Source of the DNA: Turicibacter sp.
GTDB taxonomy: Bacteria; Bacillota; Bacilli; MOL361; Turicibacteraceae
Reading direction: 5' to 3'
Length of the DNA stretch: 19,559 nucleotides
Assembly: GCA_030531025.1 (NCBI GenBank)
Contig: JAUMTV010000063.1
Coordinates: forward strand, 1-19,559
Shown here: piece after piece, positions 1 to 6,695 of the stretch
Layout: the number at the start of each line of letters is the position of its first letter
Position numbering within the stretch: position 1 is the first letter of the stretch
Notes under the pieces: model-generated
The model's database searches: none
What the model saw: only the letters and a program-made list of their open reading frames with translations
Told to the model about the DNA's origin: nothing
Made by a program: the position numbers and the translations under genes

Positions 1-53
1 CTAGAAACTGAGGATGATTCTGAAAATGTAGATTATTTCTCTGTTTTTATATA
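1..53 (+). repeat. Tail of an interspersed structured repeat (copy 0, cut by window start)
   Basis: This stretch matches the 3' third of the repeat at 15857-15985: both contain GATTCT, then an A-rich AATGTAGATTATTT segment, then CTGTTTTTATATA. Its end runs straight into the next copy, the two sharing the TATATA terminus around 48-55. Only the third hairpin of the element is visible; the rest lies before the window. Confidence 0.65.
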
Positions 54-220
54 TAAGTCCAGATAAGTTTTTCATATCGGAAAACTTTTAAGCCCTACTA
101 ATGGAGGAAACATGCTACGCATGGTAGGTGACCCCTGGACGATAGTCTGTCTTAGTATTAAAGCAATCGATTAACTAAGACTGATGTAGAATGATGAAAT
201 ACATTTCTGTTTCTATATAG
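49..220 (+). repeat. Full copy of the interspersed structured repeat, long form (copy 1)
   Basis: The copy begins TATATAAGTCCAGATAAG and ends CTATATAG, so its ends are inverted repeats like those of the other copies. It folds as hairpin 1 (AAGTTTT with AAAACTT), then an inserted module at 93-134, then hairpin 2 (GTCTTAGT 149-156 with ACTAAGAC 174-181), then a weaker A/T hairpin near 190-208. It is 172 bp, against 129 bp for the short copies, and the difference equals the inserted module. Whether it acts as DNA (MITE-like element) or as RNA is not known. Confidence 0.75.
93..134 (+). repeat. Inner 42-nt hairpin module inside repeat copy 1
   Basis: This block is absent from the short copies and splits what would be the 3' arm of hairpin 1. 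It forms its own hairpin: CCTAC (94-98) pairs with GTAGG (124-128), and CATGC (111-115) with GCATG (119-123), leaving a 12-nt bulge that contains GGAGG (103-107). The same module starts at about 19519 in the last copy, with one difference in 40 nt, in the loop (TAC against TTC). It is therefore better conserved than the sequence around it. Confidence 0.7.
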
Positions 221-363
221 AGGCATTTTGTTAGACAAAGATAGAAGGTAAAAATATGAGAAAAAACTTTGATTAAAGAAAAATAGATCTTAAAAATCTT
301 ATTTTACCAACGATACATTCTTTGTTGATATTGCTATTACAAGTATTAAACGGATGATTTTAA

Positions 364-600
364 CGGAATCCTTTATATCTTTTATTATGATTAATGTTAG
401 GCTCAGTGACACCGAACTTTTCAGTGAAACAGCATCCGATGTTTGTCAGGGCTATCTTTATATCTGCAGCCTTTATTACACCACCTGATCTTGTGTCATT
501 ATTATTTCTAGCGATTCTGATGATTTTATTATTTGAAATTAGTATTGGTTTATCATGGGTTGTACAGCTTATTAAAAGAAAAAGGTTAAACAATAAATAA
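364..600 (+). pseudogene. tatC: Decayed 3' remnant of tatC (Tat translocase subunit)
   Basis: TatC is the integral-membrane receptor of the twin-arginine export pathway. The last 68 codons (from 394) match the end of TatC: an LGSVTPNF segment, then the family hallmark ITPPD followed by a serine, a final hydrophobic helix ending LLFEISIGLS, and a basic tail. Full TatC has about 240 residues, so some 170 are missing. The same frame reads back through PLYLLL, which resembles the preceding FELPLV-type helix, but is broken by TGA at 388-390 and TAA at 361-363. No ribosome binding site precedes the ATG at 394. Traces further upstream (about 303-390) in another frame may be more of the relic. No tatA is visible. 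Identity as a tatC relic is fairly sure; expression is unlikely. Confidence 0.75.
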
Positions 601-635
601 ACGAATAAAGATTGAGTGAAGGGTGATACAAATCT

Positions 636-1139
636 ATGGCGAAAGTTGTGAATATTATTGGTCAGGGATCTAATGTAGGAAAAACAGTATTAATGGAAGG
701 CTTAATTAAAGAGTTAAGAAGTCGAGGCCTAACTGTTGCTACTGTTAAACACGATGTTCATGGATTTGATATCGATCACAAAGGAAAAGATACGTATCGC
801 CATCGTGAAGCAGGTGCAAATACGGTTGTTATCTCATCAAAAAATCGTTTTGCAATGATTAAAGAAGTGGATGAAGAAATGGAATTAATCAACATCTTGC
901 AATTATTGAAAGATAAAGATATTATTTTAGTTGAAGGGTACAAAAAAAGCCCGTTACGAAAAATTGAAGTTTATCGTGATGGTGTGAGTGATTGCATTAT
1001 GACGAAAGAAGAATTATTAATCGCGGTTGCAAGCGATGCAGTATTAGATTTAAAAAATGTATTAGTCGTTAAATCAAATAATTATATAAAGTTTGCTGAT
1101 TTAGTGGAAAAAGAAAAAGAATTTGAATTTAAAAAATAA
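636..1139 (+). CDS. mobB: MobB, molybdopterin-guanine dinucleotide biosynthesis adaptor
   Basis: MobB is a cytoplasmic P-loop GTP-binding protein that works with MobA when GMP is attached to the molybdenum cofactor. The 167-residue length is normal. The N-terminus is a beta strand followed by the Walker A loop GQGSNVGKT (residues 9-17), then the typical VKHDVHGFDIDHKGKDT stretch in which a His and Asp-rich segment follows the second strand, then VEGYKKSPLRKIEVYR (about 106-121), the conserved 'EGYK' segment of the family. The start at 636 has only a weak, distant ribosome binding site (AAGGGTG around 618-624). It is separated from the rest of the Moco genes by a riboswitch and terminator, so its own expression would escape that switch. 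Confidence 0.9.
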   Translation: MAKVVNIIGQGSNVGKTVLMEGLIKELRSRGLTVATVKHDVHGFDIDHKGKDTYRHREAGANTVVISSKNRFAMIKEVDEEMELINILQLLKDKDIILVEGYKKSPLRKIEVYRDGVSDCIMTKEELLIAVASDAVLDLKNVLVVKSNNYIKFADLVEKEKEFEFKK

Positions 1140-1147
1140 TTGAATAG

Positions 1148-1265
1148 ATTTTCTTGAGCCTATTCAACCTAAGGAGTTTGTTCTATGGAGGATAGGCCTG
1201 AATCCGATGAGATTCACAGGGTGATACTTGAAAAAGTATGATCTCCACATTTTGGGAAGGAAAAT
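1148..1265 (+). promoter_or_regulatory. Moco-type riboswitch aptamer (Mo or W cofactor sensing)
   Basis: The leader between mobB and moeA has the architecture of the Moco RNA motif. P1 pairs 1148-1155 (ATTTTCTT) with 1258-1265 (AGGAAAAT). A second stem, GCCTAT 1158-1163 with ATAGGC 1192-1197, encloses CCTAAG (1168-1173) and TATGG (1184-1188), which together are the exact 11-nt GAAA-tetraloop receptor. A third hairpin is TGAATC 1199-1204 with GATTCA 1211-1216. A fourth, ATACTT 1224-1229 with AAGTAT 1234-1239, is capped by GAAA (1230-1233), the matching tetraloop. Receptor plus tetraloop is seen directly; the family name is inferred from these and from the Moco genes downstream. Whether it senses molybdenum or tungsten cofactor cannot be told. 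Confidence 0.75.
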
Positions 1266-1340
1266 AAGTCGAGTTTATATATAGATATATAGGCTTATTA
1301 CTCATGCCCAAAAACAGCTGAGTAATAAGCCTTTTATTTT
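1263..1340 (+). terminator. Riboswitch expression platform: antiterminator and intrinsic terminator
   Basis: The terminator is a perfect 14-bp stem, AGGCTTATTACTCA (1291-1304) with TGAGTAATAAGCCT (1319-1332), followed by TTTTATTTT (1332-1340). Its 5' arm can instead pair with the end of the aptamer: AATAAGTC (1263-1270) with GGCTTATT (1292-1299), eight pairs with one wobble. That antiterminator uses 1263-1265, which are also the last bases of P1. P1 plus terminator and the antiterminator are thus mutually exclusive, predicting shut-off of moeA and downstream genes when the ligand stabilises P1. Confidence 0.8.
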
Positions 1341-1394
1341 GCTTTGTTGTTAGCTGACCCTATCAAAGAGGGTGAGTTAACAACAAAGCAAAAT
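1336..1394 (+). other. 59-nt near-perfect hairpin in the moeA leader
   Basis: ATTTTGCTTTGTTGTTA (1336-1352) is exactly complementary to 1378-1394, a 17-bp stem. It continues inward with G1353-T1355 opposite A1375-T1377, one G/G mismatch, and ACCCT (1357-1361) pairing AGGGT (1369-1373), around a small loop. It begins inside the U-tract of the riboswitch terminator and ends about 35 nt before the moeA start. There is no U-run after it, so it is not a second terminator in the + direction. Confidence 0.8.
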
Positions 1395-1428
1395 GGTTTA
1401 ACAGGATTAAAAAGAGAAGGTGAAGGTC

Positions 1429-2637
1429 ATGAAGTCATTTATTAGCTTAGAAGAGGCAATTCGTATTTTAAATGAACGCGTCGTTTCATTAGACGTTGAG
1501 CAAGTTTCTTTACTTCAGGCCATTGGACGAATTTGTCATGAATCTATTTATTCAACGATACATAATCCGCCATTTGATAAGTCAGCAATGGATGGCTATG
1601 CGATTATGGCAAGTGATACAACCGGTCAATTAGTTGAATTAAAGGTTATCGATGAAGTGTTTGCAGGTGGACATTCTAATAAGCAAATCACGCCTAAAAC
1701 GGCCATTAAAATAATGACGGGAGCACCAATTCCTAAAGGAGCAACTGCGGTCATTAAACAAGAAGAGGTTATGATTAAAGACGATTGTATTCTTTTTGAG
1801 AAAGTCGTTAAGAGTGGTGAAAATATTTGCCCAAAGGGAGAAGACATCACTATTGGAACGCTCTTAGTGAAGCAAGGAAAATGTTTAGATTATGCTGATA
1901 TCGGAATTTTAGCGAGTGCCGGAATTGAACATATAAAGGTGCATCAAAAACCTCGTGTGGCCTTTATCAGTACGGGAGATGAAGTTTCAGAACTTGGACA
2001 CCCCCTTCAAGTCGGAAAAATTTACAACAGTAATAAGTATGCCATTTTAGGTCGTGTCAAAGAGTTAGGATATGAAGTGACTTATATTAATCATGAGAAT
2101 GATTGCGTGAATGCGATTGCGAGTAAGATGAAAAAAGCACTTGAAGTAGCCGATGTCATCATTACAACGGGTGGTGCGTCAGTCGGTGAAAAAGATTTAA
2201 TTAAAGAAGCAATTGATGAACTTGGAGGGCAAAAGTTATTTTGGAAAATATTAATTAAACCAGGTTCAGCACTTCTTTGTAGTCAATATGAGAAAAAAAT
2301 GATTATTAGTTTATCAGGAAATCCAACTGCTGCTTTAACAACGTTTGAATTAATTGCTAGGCCAACGCTTGAAAAGTTAGCAGGCCATAAAACGATTGAG
2401 TTAAAATATGAACAAGCACGTTTAAAAGGCGAGATCAAAAAGGTCGCAACTCAAAGGCGTTTTATTCGAGGATTTGTAGAACTAACGCCTGATGGTCAAG
2501 TCGTGGCCGTAACTCAACAAAAAAGTGGAAATGGGATTTTAAGTTCTGCGTTAGGGTCAAACTGTTTGATTGAAATTAAACCAAATGAAGGGCCACTGCA
2601 TGAAGGTGAATGGGTGTCTATTATTAAATTATCATAA
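1429..2637 (+). CDS. moeA: MoeA, molybdopterin molybdenumtransferase
   Basis: MoeA inserts molybdate into adenylylated molybdopterin, releasing AMP and giving active Moco in the cytoplasm. The 402-residue length is normal. Visible motifs are the N-terminal NPPFDKSAMDGYA (about 46-58), GAPIPKGATAVIKQEE (98-113), STGDEV (181-186), the MoCF_biosynth motif TTGGASVGEKD (246-256), PGSALL (278-283) and SLSGNPTAAL (294-303), followed by the small C-terminal beta domain. I chose the ATG at 1429, which has an AGAAGG/GAAGG binding site, rather than the GTG three codons earlier. It is the first gene after the riboswitch, so it and those behind it should be repressed by the cofactor. A second MoeA-like gene lies in the same run. 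Confidence 0.93.
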   Translation: MKSFISLEEAIRILNERVVSLDVEQVSLLQAIGRICHESIYSTIHNPPFDKSAMDGYAIMASDTTGQLVELKVIDEVFAGGHSNKQITPKTAIKIMTGAPIPKGATAVIKQEEVMIKDDCILFEKVVKSGENICPKGEDITIGTLLVKQGKCLDYADIGILASAGIEHIKVHQKPRVAFISTGDEVSELGHPLQVGKIYNSNKYAILGRVKELGYEVTYINHENDCVNAIASKMKKALEVADVIITTGGASVGEKDLIKEAIDELGGQKLFWKILIKPGSALLCSQYEKKMIISLSGNPTAALTTFELIARPTLEKLAGHKTIELKYEQARLKGEIKKVATQRRFIRGFVELTPDGQVVAVTQQKSGNGILSSALGSNCLIEIKPNEGPLHEGEWVSIIKLS

Positions 2638-2650
2638 AGGAGGACATCAG

Positions 2651-3226
2651 ATGATTAATAAAACGTTAGCTATTTTAGCAGGTGGCCAGTCTAGTCGGAT
2701 GAATTATCGTAATAAAGCTTTAATGACTTATCAGAATAAATCATTCATTCAACATTTGATTGAAGCAGGCCAAGATTTTAAAGAAGTGATCATCATTGCT
2801 AATGATGCAACTCCTTATGAAGGATTAAATATTCGAGTGATTCCCGACCTTTGTAAAGGGCATGGGCCATTATCAGGGATTGAAGCAGCACTGCATGCCG
2901 CAAGTACAACACAGGTATTATGTGTAGCCTGTGATATGCCATTAGTTCGCAAAGAAGTGTTGAATTATTTAGCCCAGTATAAAGAAGGATACGATGTTTT
3001 AGTTCCTGTTTATGACGGACGTCTTCAACCACTTTGTGCCGTTTATGCTAAATCTATTGAAGAAAAAGTTCATCAAGCGTTGATGAAAGAAGAATATAAA
3101 TTACAGTCATTTATTAGAAGCTTGAATTATCAAACGATTACAAAGATGGAAAATGAAAGTTTTATAGAGACAGATTTCATGAATGTAAATACCCCAACCG
3201 ATTTTTTAACTTTGGAGGCGATTTAA
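2651..3226 (+). CDS. mobA: MobA, molybdenum cofactor guanylyltransferase
   Basis: MobA transfers GMP from GTP to Moco, giving the guanine dinucleotide form used by DMSO-reductase-type enzymes. The protein has 191 residues, the usual size. The nucleotidyltransferase signature LAGGQSSRMNYRNKAL (about 8-23) starts the Rossmann-like fold; GHGPLSGIEAAL and the metal-binding CDMPLV follow, and NVNTPTDF lies near the end, as in MobA. CDMP and GPLSGI favour a guanylyl- rather than cytidylyltransferase (MocA). The glycine usually found after SRM is asparagine here. The start at 2651 follows an AAAGGAGG site, 13 nt behind the moeA stop; the stop directly abuts the next start, suggesting translational coupling. 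Confidence 0.9.
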   Translation: MINKTLAILAGGQSSRMNYRNKALMTYQNKSFIQHLIEAGQDFKEVIIIANDATPYEGLNIRVIPDLCKGHGPLSGIEAALHAASTTQVLCVACDMPLVRKEVLNYLAQYKEGYDVLVPVYDGRLQPLCAVYAKSIEEKVHQALMKEEYKLQSFIRSLNYQTITKMENESFIETDFMNVNTPTDFLTLEAI

Positions 3227-3718
3227 ATGTATACAGTTGGTATTATTACAAGTAGTGACAAAGGTTACGTAGGTGAGCGTGAAGATAAAAGTGGTGCAGT
3301 CATTAAAGAAATTATTGAAGCACAAGGATTTGAAGTGAAAAAATATGTCGTTTTACCTGATGATCAAAAGATGTTATCAGAAGAAATGATTCATATGTGT
3401 GATGACTTAAACGTGAACTTAATTTTAACAACAGGTGGCACAGGTTTTTCAATGCGTGATGTGACACCAGAAGCGACAAAAGCGATTCTAGATCGTGAAG
3501 CACTCGGAATCTGTGAAGCGATTCGTTATTATAGTTTACAAATTACAAAACGTGCAATGTTATCACGTGCTGTTTCAGGAATTCGCAAACAAACACTCAT
3601 TGTTAATTTACCTGGAAGCCCAAAAGCGTGTCAAGAAGCATTAGATTTTGTATTAGATGAGATTAAGCATGGAATCGATATTTTATTAGGGGAGGCTAAA
3701 GAATGTGCAAGAAAATAA
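3227..3718 (+). CDS. moaB: MoaB/Mog family molybdopterin adenylyltransferase
   Basis: Proteins of this family (MogA, or MoaB in Gram-positives) activate molybdopterin by transferring AMP from ATP, making the substrate for MoeA. This is a single MoCF_biosynth domain of 163 residues. It shows the N-terminal TVGIITSSDKG strand, TTGGTGFSMRDVTPEAT (68-84) with the catalytic Asp-containing loop, AMLSRAVSGIR (110-120) and NLPGSPKA (127-134) for substrate binding. The TTGGTG...RDVTPEAT pattern is the strongest evidence. It begins right after the mobA stop with GGAGG at about 3213 and overlaps modA by 16 nt. Naming between moaB and mogA is by convention. Confidence 0.9.
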   Translation: MYTVGIITSSDKGYVGEREDKSGAVIKEIIEAQGFEVKKYVVLPDDQKMLSEEMIHMCDDLNVNLILTTGGTGFSMRDVTPEATKAILDREALGICEAIRYYSLQITKRAMLSRAVSGIRKQTLIVNLPGSPKACQEALDFVLDEIKHGIDILLGEAKECARK

Positions 3719-4470
3719 CAATAGGAATATTTGTTTTATTTAGTTTATTATTAACTGCTTGTGGGCAAAAGTCTGATGAAATCAAAGAAATTAATATTAG
3801 TGTGGCTGCGAGTTTAGTTCCGGTAATAGAGGAGATGATTGAAGAGTATACGAAAGAAGTGCCGATTCAAATTCATGTTAACTCTGGTGGTTCTGGAACC
3901 CTGAAAAAGCAGATTAGCCAAGGAGCAGAAGTAGGTTTATTCTTTTCTGCTAATGAAAAATATGTGGATCAATTAATTGAAGAAGGATTAATTGCAGCTG
4001 ATAAAAAAGATTCTACCATTTCTAACTCGTTAGTGTTAATTAAAAGTGAAGGAGCTCCAACTATTTCTGATCTTGCAGAGTTAACTCAGACTTCTTCAAA
4101 GTTAGCAATCGGTGAAGTGAGCACGGTCCCAGCAGGAGAATATGCCAAAGAATCATTAATGAACTTAAATCTTTGGGAGGAGTTAGAAGACTCACTCATT
4201 TACGGAAAAGATGTAACAGCGGTGAAAACCTATGTGGATCGTGGGGAAGTTGATTACGGGATTATTTATCAAACGGATGCGATGACATTAACCAATAGTT
4301 CAGTAGTGATGCCATTACCACAAGATTCGTATGAAGTTATTGTTTATTCATTAGCACCGATTGAAGGTTACCGCAATCAAGAAGAATGCGAAGACTTTAT
4401 CGATTTTATTCTATCAAGTAAAGGTAAAGAAATTTTAGAATCTTATGGATTTGATGTTAATGAATCATAA
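3703..4470 (+). CDS. modA: ModA, molybdate-binding lipoprotein of an ABC importer
   Basis: ModA captures molybdate (or tungstate) outside the cell and hands it to ModB. The 255-residue protein has an N-terminal signal with lipobox LTAC (cysteine at residue 20), so the mature protein should be anchored to the outer face of the membrane. The mature part begins NISVAASLVPVIEEM, the first oxyanion-binding loop, followed by NSGGSGTLKKQI and FFSANEKYVDQL, all typical of ModA. GGGGAGG at 3689-3695 supports the start at 3703, inside the end of moaB. Its own end overlaps modB by 26 nt, indicating coupled translation. Specificity between Mo and W cannot be read from sequence alone. Confidence 0.92.
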   Translation: MCKKITIGIFVLFSLLLTACGQKSDEIKEINISVAASLVPVIEEMIEEYTKEVPIQIHVNSGGSGTLKKQISQGAEVGLFFSANEKYVDQLIEEGLIAADKKDSTISNSLVLIKSEGAPTISDLAELTQTSSKLAIGEVSTVPAGEYAKESLMNLNLWEELEDSLIYGKDVTAVKTYVDRGEVDYGIIYQTDAMTLTNSSVVMPLPQDSYEVIVYSLAPIEGYRNQEECEDFIDFILSSKGKEILESYGFDVNES

Positions 4471-5131
4471 AACATTAATTGAAGCCTCAAAAGTTTCATT
4501 CATCGTTGTTTTACTAGTTGTTTTAATTGGATTTATACTGGCGATGAGTGCCGTCATCGGGATTGGATTTAATAAAAAGAGACGCTATCGTTGGTTAGAA
4601 GTACTTTTTATTTTACCGATGTTTATTCCACCCTCAGCGATTGGGTATTTAATCTTAATTGTCTTTGGAAGAAATGGATGGATTGGTCGTTTTCTTTATG
4701 AGACCTTTGATATTTCAATTATTTTTACGTTGACAGCAGCTGTTATTGCTGGGGTTGTTGTGACGTTTCCAATTATGTATCAAAGTATTAAATCAGCCGT
4801 TTTATCCATTGATGAAGATATTATTAATGCCGCTCGCGTGTATGGGGCGAGTGAGTTAACGATTTGGCTAAAAATTATTTCACCACTTTCGATTCATGGG
4901 ATTTTAAATGGAATGTTATTATCGTTTGCTCGGGCATTTGGTGAGTTTGGAGCAACGATTTTAGTGGCAGGAAATATTCCGGGAAAAACGCAAACGTTGC
5001 CGATGGCACTTTATTATGCGATAGAAAATAATAATGATCAGCAGGCGATGTTAATTTTAGTTGTGATTTTTATTGTTGCCATCTTTTTAGTGAGCTTATA
5101 TAAAACGTTGTTAAATTACATGAGATACTAA
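4445..5131 (+). CDS. modB: ModB, molybdate ABC transporter permease
   Basis: ModB is the membrane channel of the molybdate importer. The 228-residue protein has about five to six hydrophobic segments, the conserved FILPMFIPPSAIGY loop (about 55-68), and the cytoplasmic EAA-type coupling motif (about 127-170) running NAARVYGASELTIWLKI and then FARAFGEFGATILVAGN, which contacts the ATPase. The start could be ATG 4445, 4454 or 4460; none has a good binding site, in keeping with coupling to modA. The expected partner ATPase, ModC, should follow but does not: the next gene starts 20 nt later and is a MoeA relative. A ModC encoded elsewhere, or another shared ATPase, must be assumed. Confidence 0.92.
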   Translation: MDLMLMNHKTLIEASKVSFIVVLLVVLIGFILAMSAVIGIGFNKKRRYRWLEVLFILPMFIPPSAIGYLILIVFGRNGWIGRFLYETFDISIIFTLTAAVIAGVVVTFPIMYQSIKSAVLSIDEDIINAARVYGASELTIWLKIISPLSIHGILNGMLLSFARAFGEFGATILVAGNIPGKTQTLPMALYYAIENNNDQQAMLILVVIFIVAIFLVSLYKTLLNYMRY

Positions 5132-5151
5132 TTGAAGGAGAAGAATCAGTT

Positions 5152-6171
5152 ATGATGAAAATGATTAAAGTTGAGGATGCTGTTGGAACAGTTCTTTCAC
5201 ATGATGTGACACAAATTATTCCTGGCGAATTTAAGGGGCGCTTATTTAAAAAAGGACATTTAATTCAAGAAGAAGATATTGAAAAATTACGTGCGATTGG
5301 AAAAGAACATATTTATGTTTGGGAAGCAAAAGAAGGACAATTGCATGAAAATGAAGCGGCGACACGTCTTGCTCACTTAGTTAAAGGTGAAGGAATTGCA
5401 TTATCAGAAGAAATTAAAGAAGGAAAAATTGATTTCTTTGCAGCTATGGATGGGGTATTAAAAGTCGATAAAGAGAAGTTATTTACGTTAAACTCAATTG
5501 GTGAAATGATGATGGCAACGATTCACCATAATACGCCATTAAAAAAAGGTGAAAAAATTGGGGGAACACGTGTCATTCCTTTAATTATTGATGAAGAAAA
5601 AATTATTCAAGCCGAAAACTTAATTAAAGAACGTGTCATTTGGTTAGAATCATTTAAACCTAAAAAATGTTTATTAATCACAACAGGAAATGAAGTGTAC
5701 AAAGGAACGATTAAAGATGCTTTCTTACCCGTAATCGAGCGTAAGTTAGGTGAATACGGTAGTGAAGTTATTCGTCAAGTGATTTTACCGGATCAAAAGG
5801 AACGTATTATCGAGGAGATTCAAAAAGGAATTGAAGAGAAGGTTGATTTAATTATTTGTACAGGTGGAATGTCTGTTGATCCAGATGATGTGACGCCAAC
5901 AGCGATTAAAGAAAGTGGTTGTGATTTAGTGACTTATGGATCACCTATTTTACCAGGTGCTATGTTCTTATTAGCTTATCACGGAAATATCCCAGTACTT
6001 GGTGTTCCAAGCTGTGCAATGTATTCAAAACGTACTGTTTTAGACCTTGTGTTACCTCGTATTTTAACAGATGAAGTATTAACAAAAGAAGATATTGCAG
6101 CATATGGACATGGTGGGCTTTGTTTAGATTGTGATTTTTGTTCATTCCCACATTGTTCGTTTGGAAAATAA
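5152..6171 (+). CDS. MoeA-like molybdopterin-binding protein with four-cysteine tail
   Basis: This 339-residue protein holds a MoCF_biosynth-type domain but lacks the MoeA N-terminal motif. Visible are a short N-terminal domain, TTGNEV (177-182), [14 protein letters not shown] (236-249), PGAMFLL (268-274) and GVPSCAMY (284-291), equivalents of the MoeA substrate loops. The C-terminus ends in a cysteine cluster, C324, C327, C330 and C335, spaced like an iron-sulfur or zinc site. Relatives of this kind are found in anaerobes next to moaA/moaC and are annotated only as molybdopterin-binding proteins; a role in inserting or trafficking the metal or cofactor is inference. AAGGAG at 5136 supports the start at 5152 (or 5155). 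It is in line with modB and moaC. Confidence 0.85.
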   Translation: MMKMIKVEDAVGTVLSHDVTQIIPGEFKGRLFKKGHLIQEEDIEKLRAIGKEHIYVWEAKEGQLHENEAATRLAHLVKGEGIALSEEIKEGKIDFFAAMDGVLKVDKEKLFTLNSIGEMMMATIHHNTPLKKGEKIGGTRVIPLIIDEEKIIQAENLIKERVIWLESFKPKKCLLITTGNEVYKGTIKDAFLPVIERKLGEYGSEVIRQVILPDQKERIIEEIQKGIEEKVDLIICTGGMSVDPDDVTPTAIKESGCDLVTYGSPILPGAMFLLAYHGNIPVLGVPSCAMYSKRTVLDLVLPRILTDEVLTKEDIAAYGHGGLCLDCDFCSFPHCSFGK

Positions 6172-6196
6172 ATCAAGAACGATAGGAGAAGCGAAG

Positions 6197-6694
6197 ATGG
6201 AAAATAAATTAACTCACTTTGATCAAAATGGAAATGCACAAATGGTAGATGTATCAAGCAAGAAAGAAACAGCACGCGTAGCAGTTGCCGTGTCTAAAAT
6301 TAAAGTTAGTCAAGAAACGTTAGAGTTGATTGAAGCAGGTAAAATTGGTAAAGGTGACGTATTAGGTGTGGCACGTGTCGCAGGAATTATGGCTAGTAAG
6401 CAAACATCTAATTTAATTCCAATGTGTCATCCATTAATGATTTCTAATTGTCAGGTAGATTTTGAAATGGATCGTGAAGAGTGTGCGATTCATATTATGG
6501 CGACGGTGAAAATCGTTGATAAGACTGGCGTTGAGATGGAAGCTTTAACTGCTGCCATGGTAGCTGCCTTAACGATTTATGATATGTGTAAAGCCGTGGA
6601 CAAACGTATGGTGATTGAAGGGACACATTTATTGAAAAAAACTGGGGGAAAAAGTGGAGAGTTTAATTTCTTTGAAGGAGAATTAAACAAGTAA
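6197..6694 (+). CDS. moaC: MoaC, cyclic pyranopterin monophosphate synthase
   Basis: MoaC converts the 3',8-cyclo-GTP made by MoaA into cyclic pyranopterin monophosphate, the first stable Moco intermediate. At 165 residues it is full length. Near-invariant stretches are present: [18 protein letters not shown] at the N-terminus, [33 protein letters not shown] (active-site region), the [20 protein letters not shown] helix, CKAVDKRM with the catalytic lysine-aspartate-lysine region, and KTGGKSGEF near the end. I chose ATG 6197, just behind AGGAGAAG (6184), rather than an in-frame ATG inside the preceding gene. It ends one base before moaA. Confidence 0.95.
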   Translation: MENKLTHFDQNGNAQMVDVSSKKETARVAVAVSKIKVSQETLELIEAGKIGKGDVLGVARVAGIMASKQTSNLIPMCHPLMISNCQVDFEMDREECAIHIMATVKIVDKTGVEMEALTAAMVAALTIYDMCKAVDKRMVIEGTHLLKKTGGKSGEFNFFEGELNK

Positions 6695-6695
6695 G

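Noticed and set aside
1123..1150. TTGAAT, 16 bases, TAGATT as a promoter for the riboswitch transcript
   Set aside because: Its start point (about 1157) would leave the 5' strand of P1 (1148-1155) untranscribed, so the aptamer could not close; boxes match only four of six each.
1140..1167. TTGAATAG/CTATTCAA hairpin as a mobB terminator
   Set aside because: No U-tract follows, and its 3' arm overlaps the aptamer stem at 1158-1163. At most an alternative fold.
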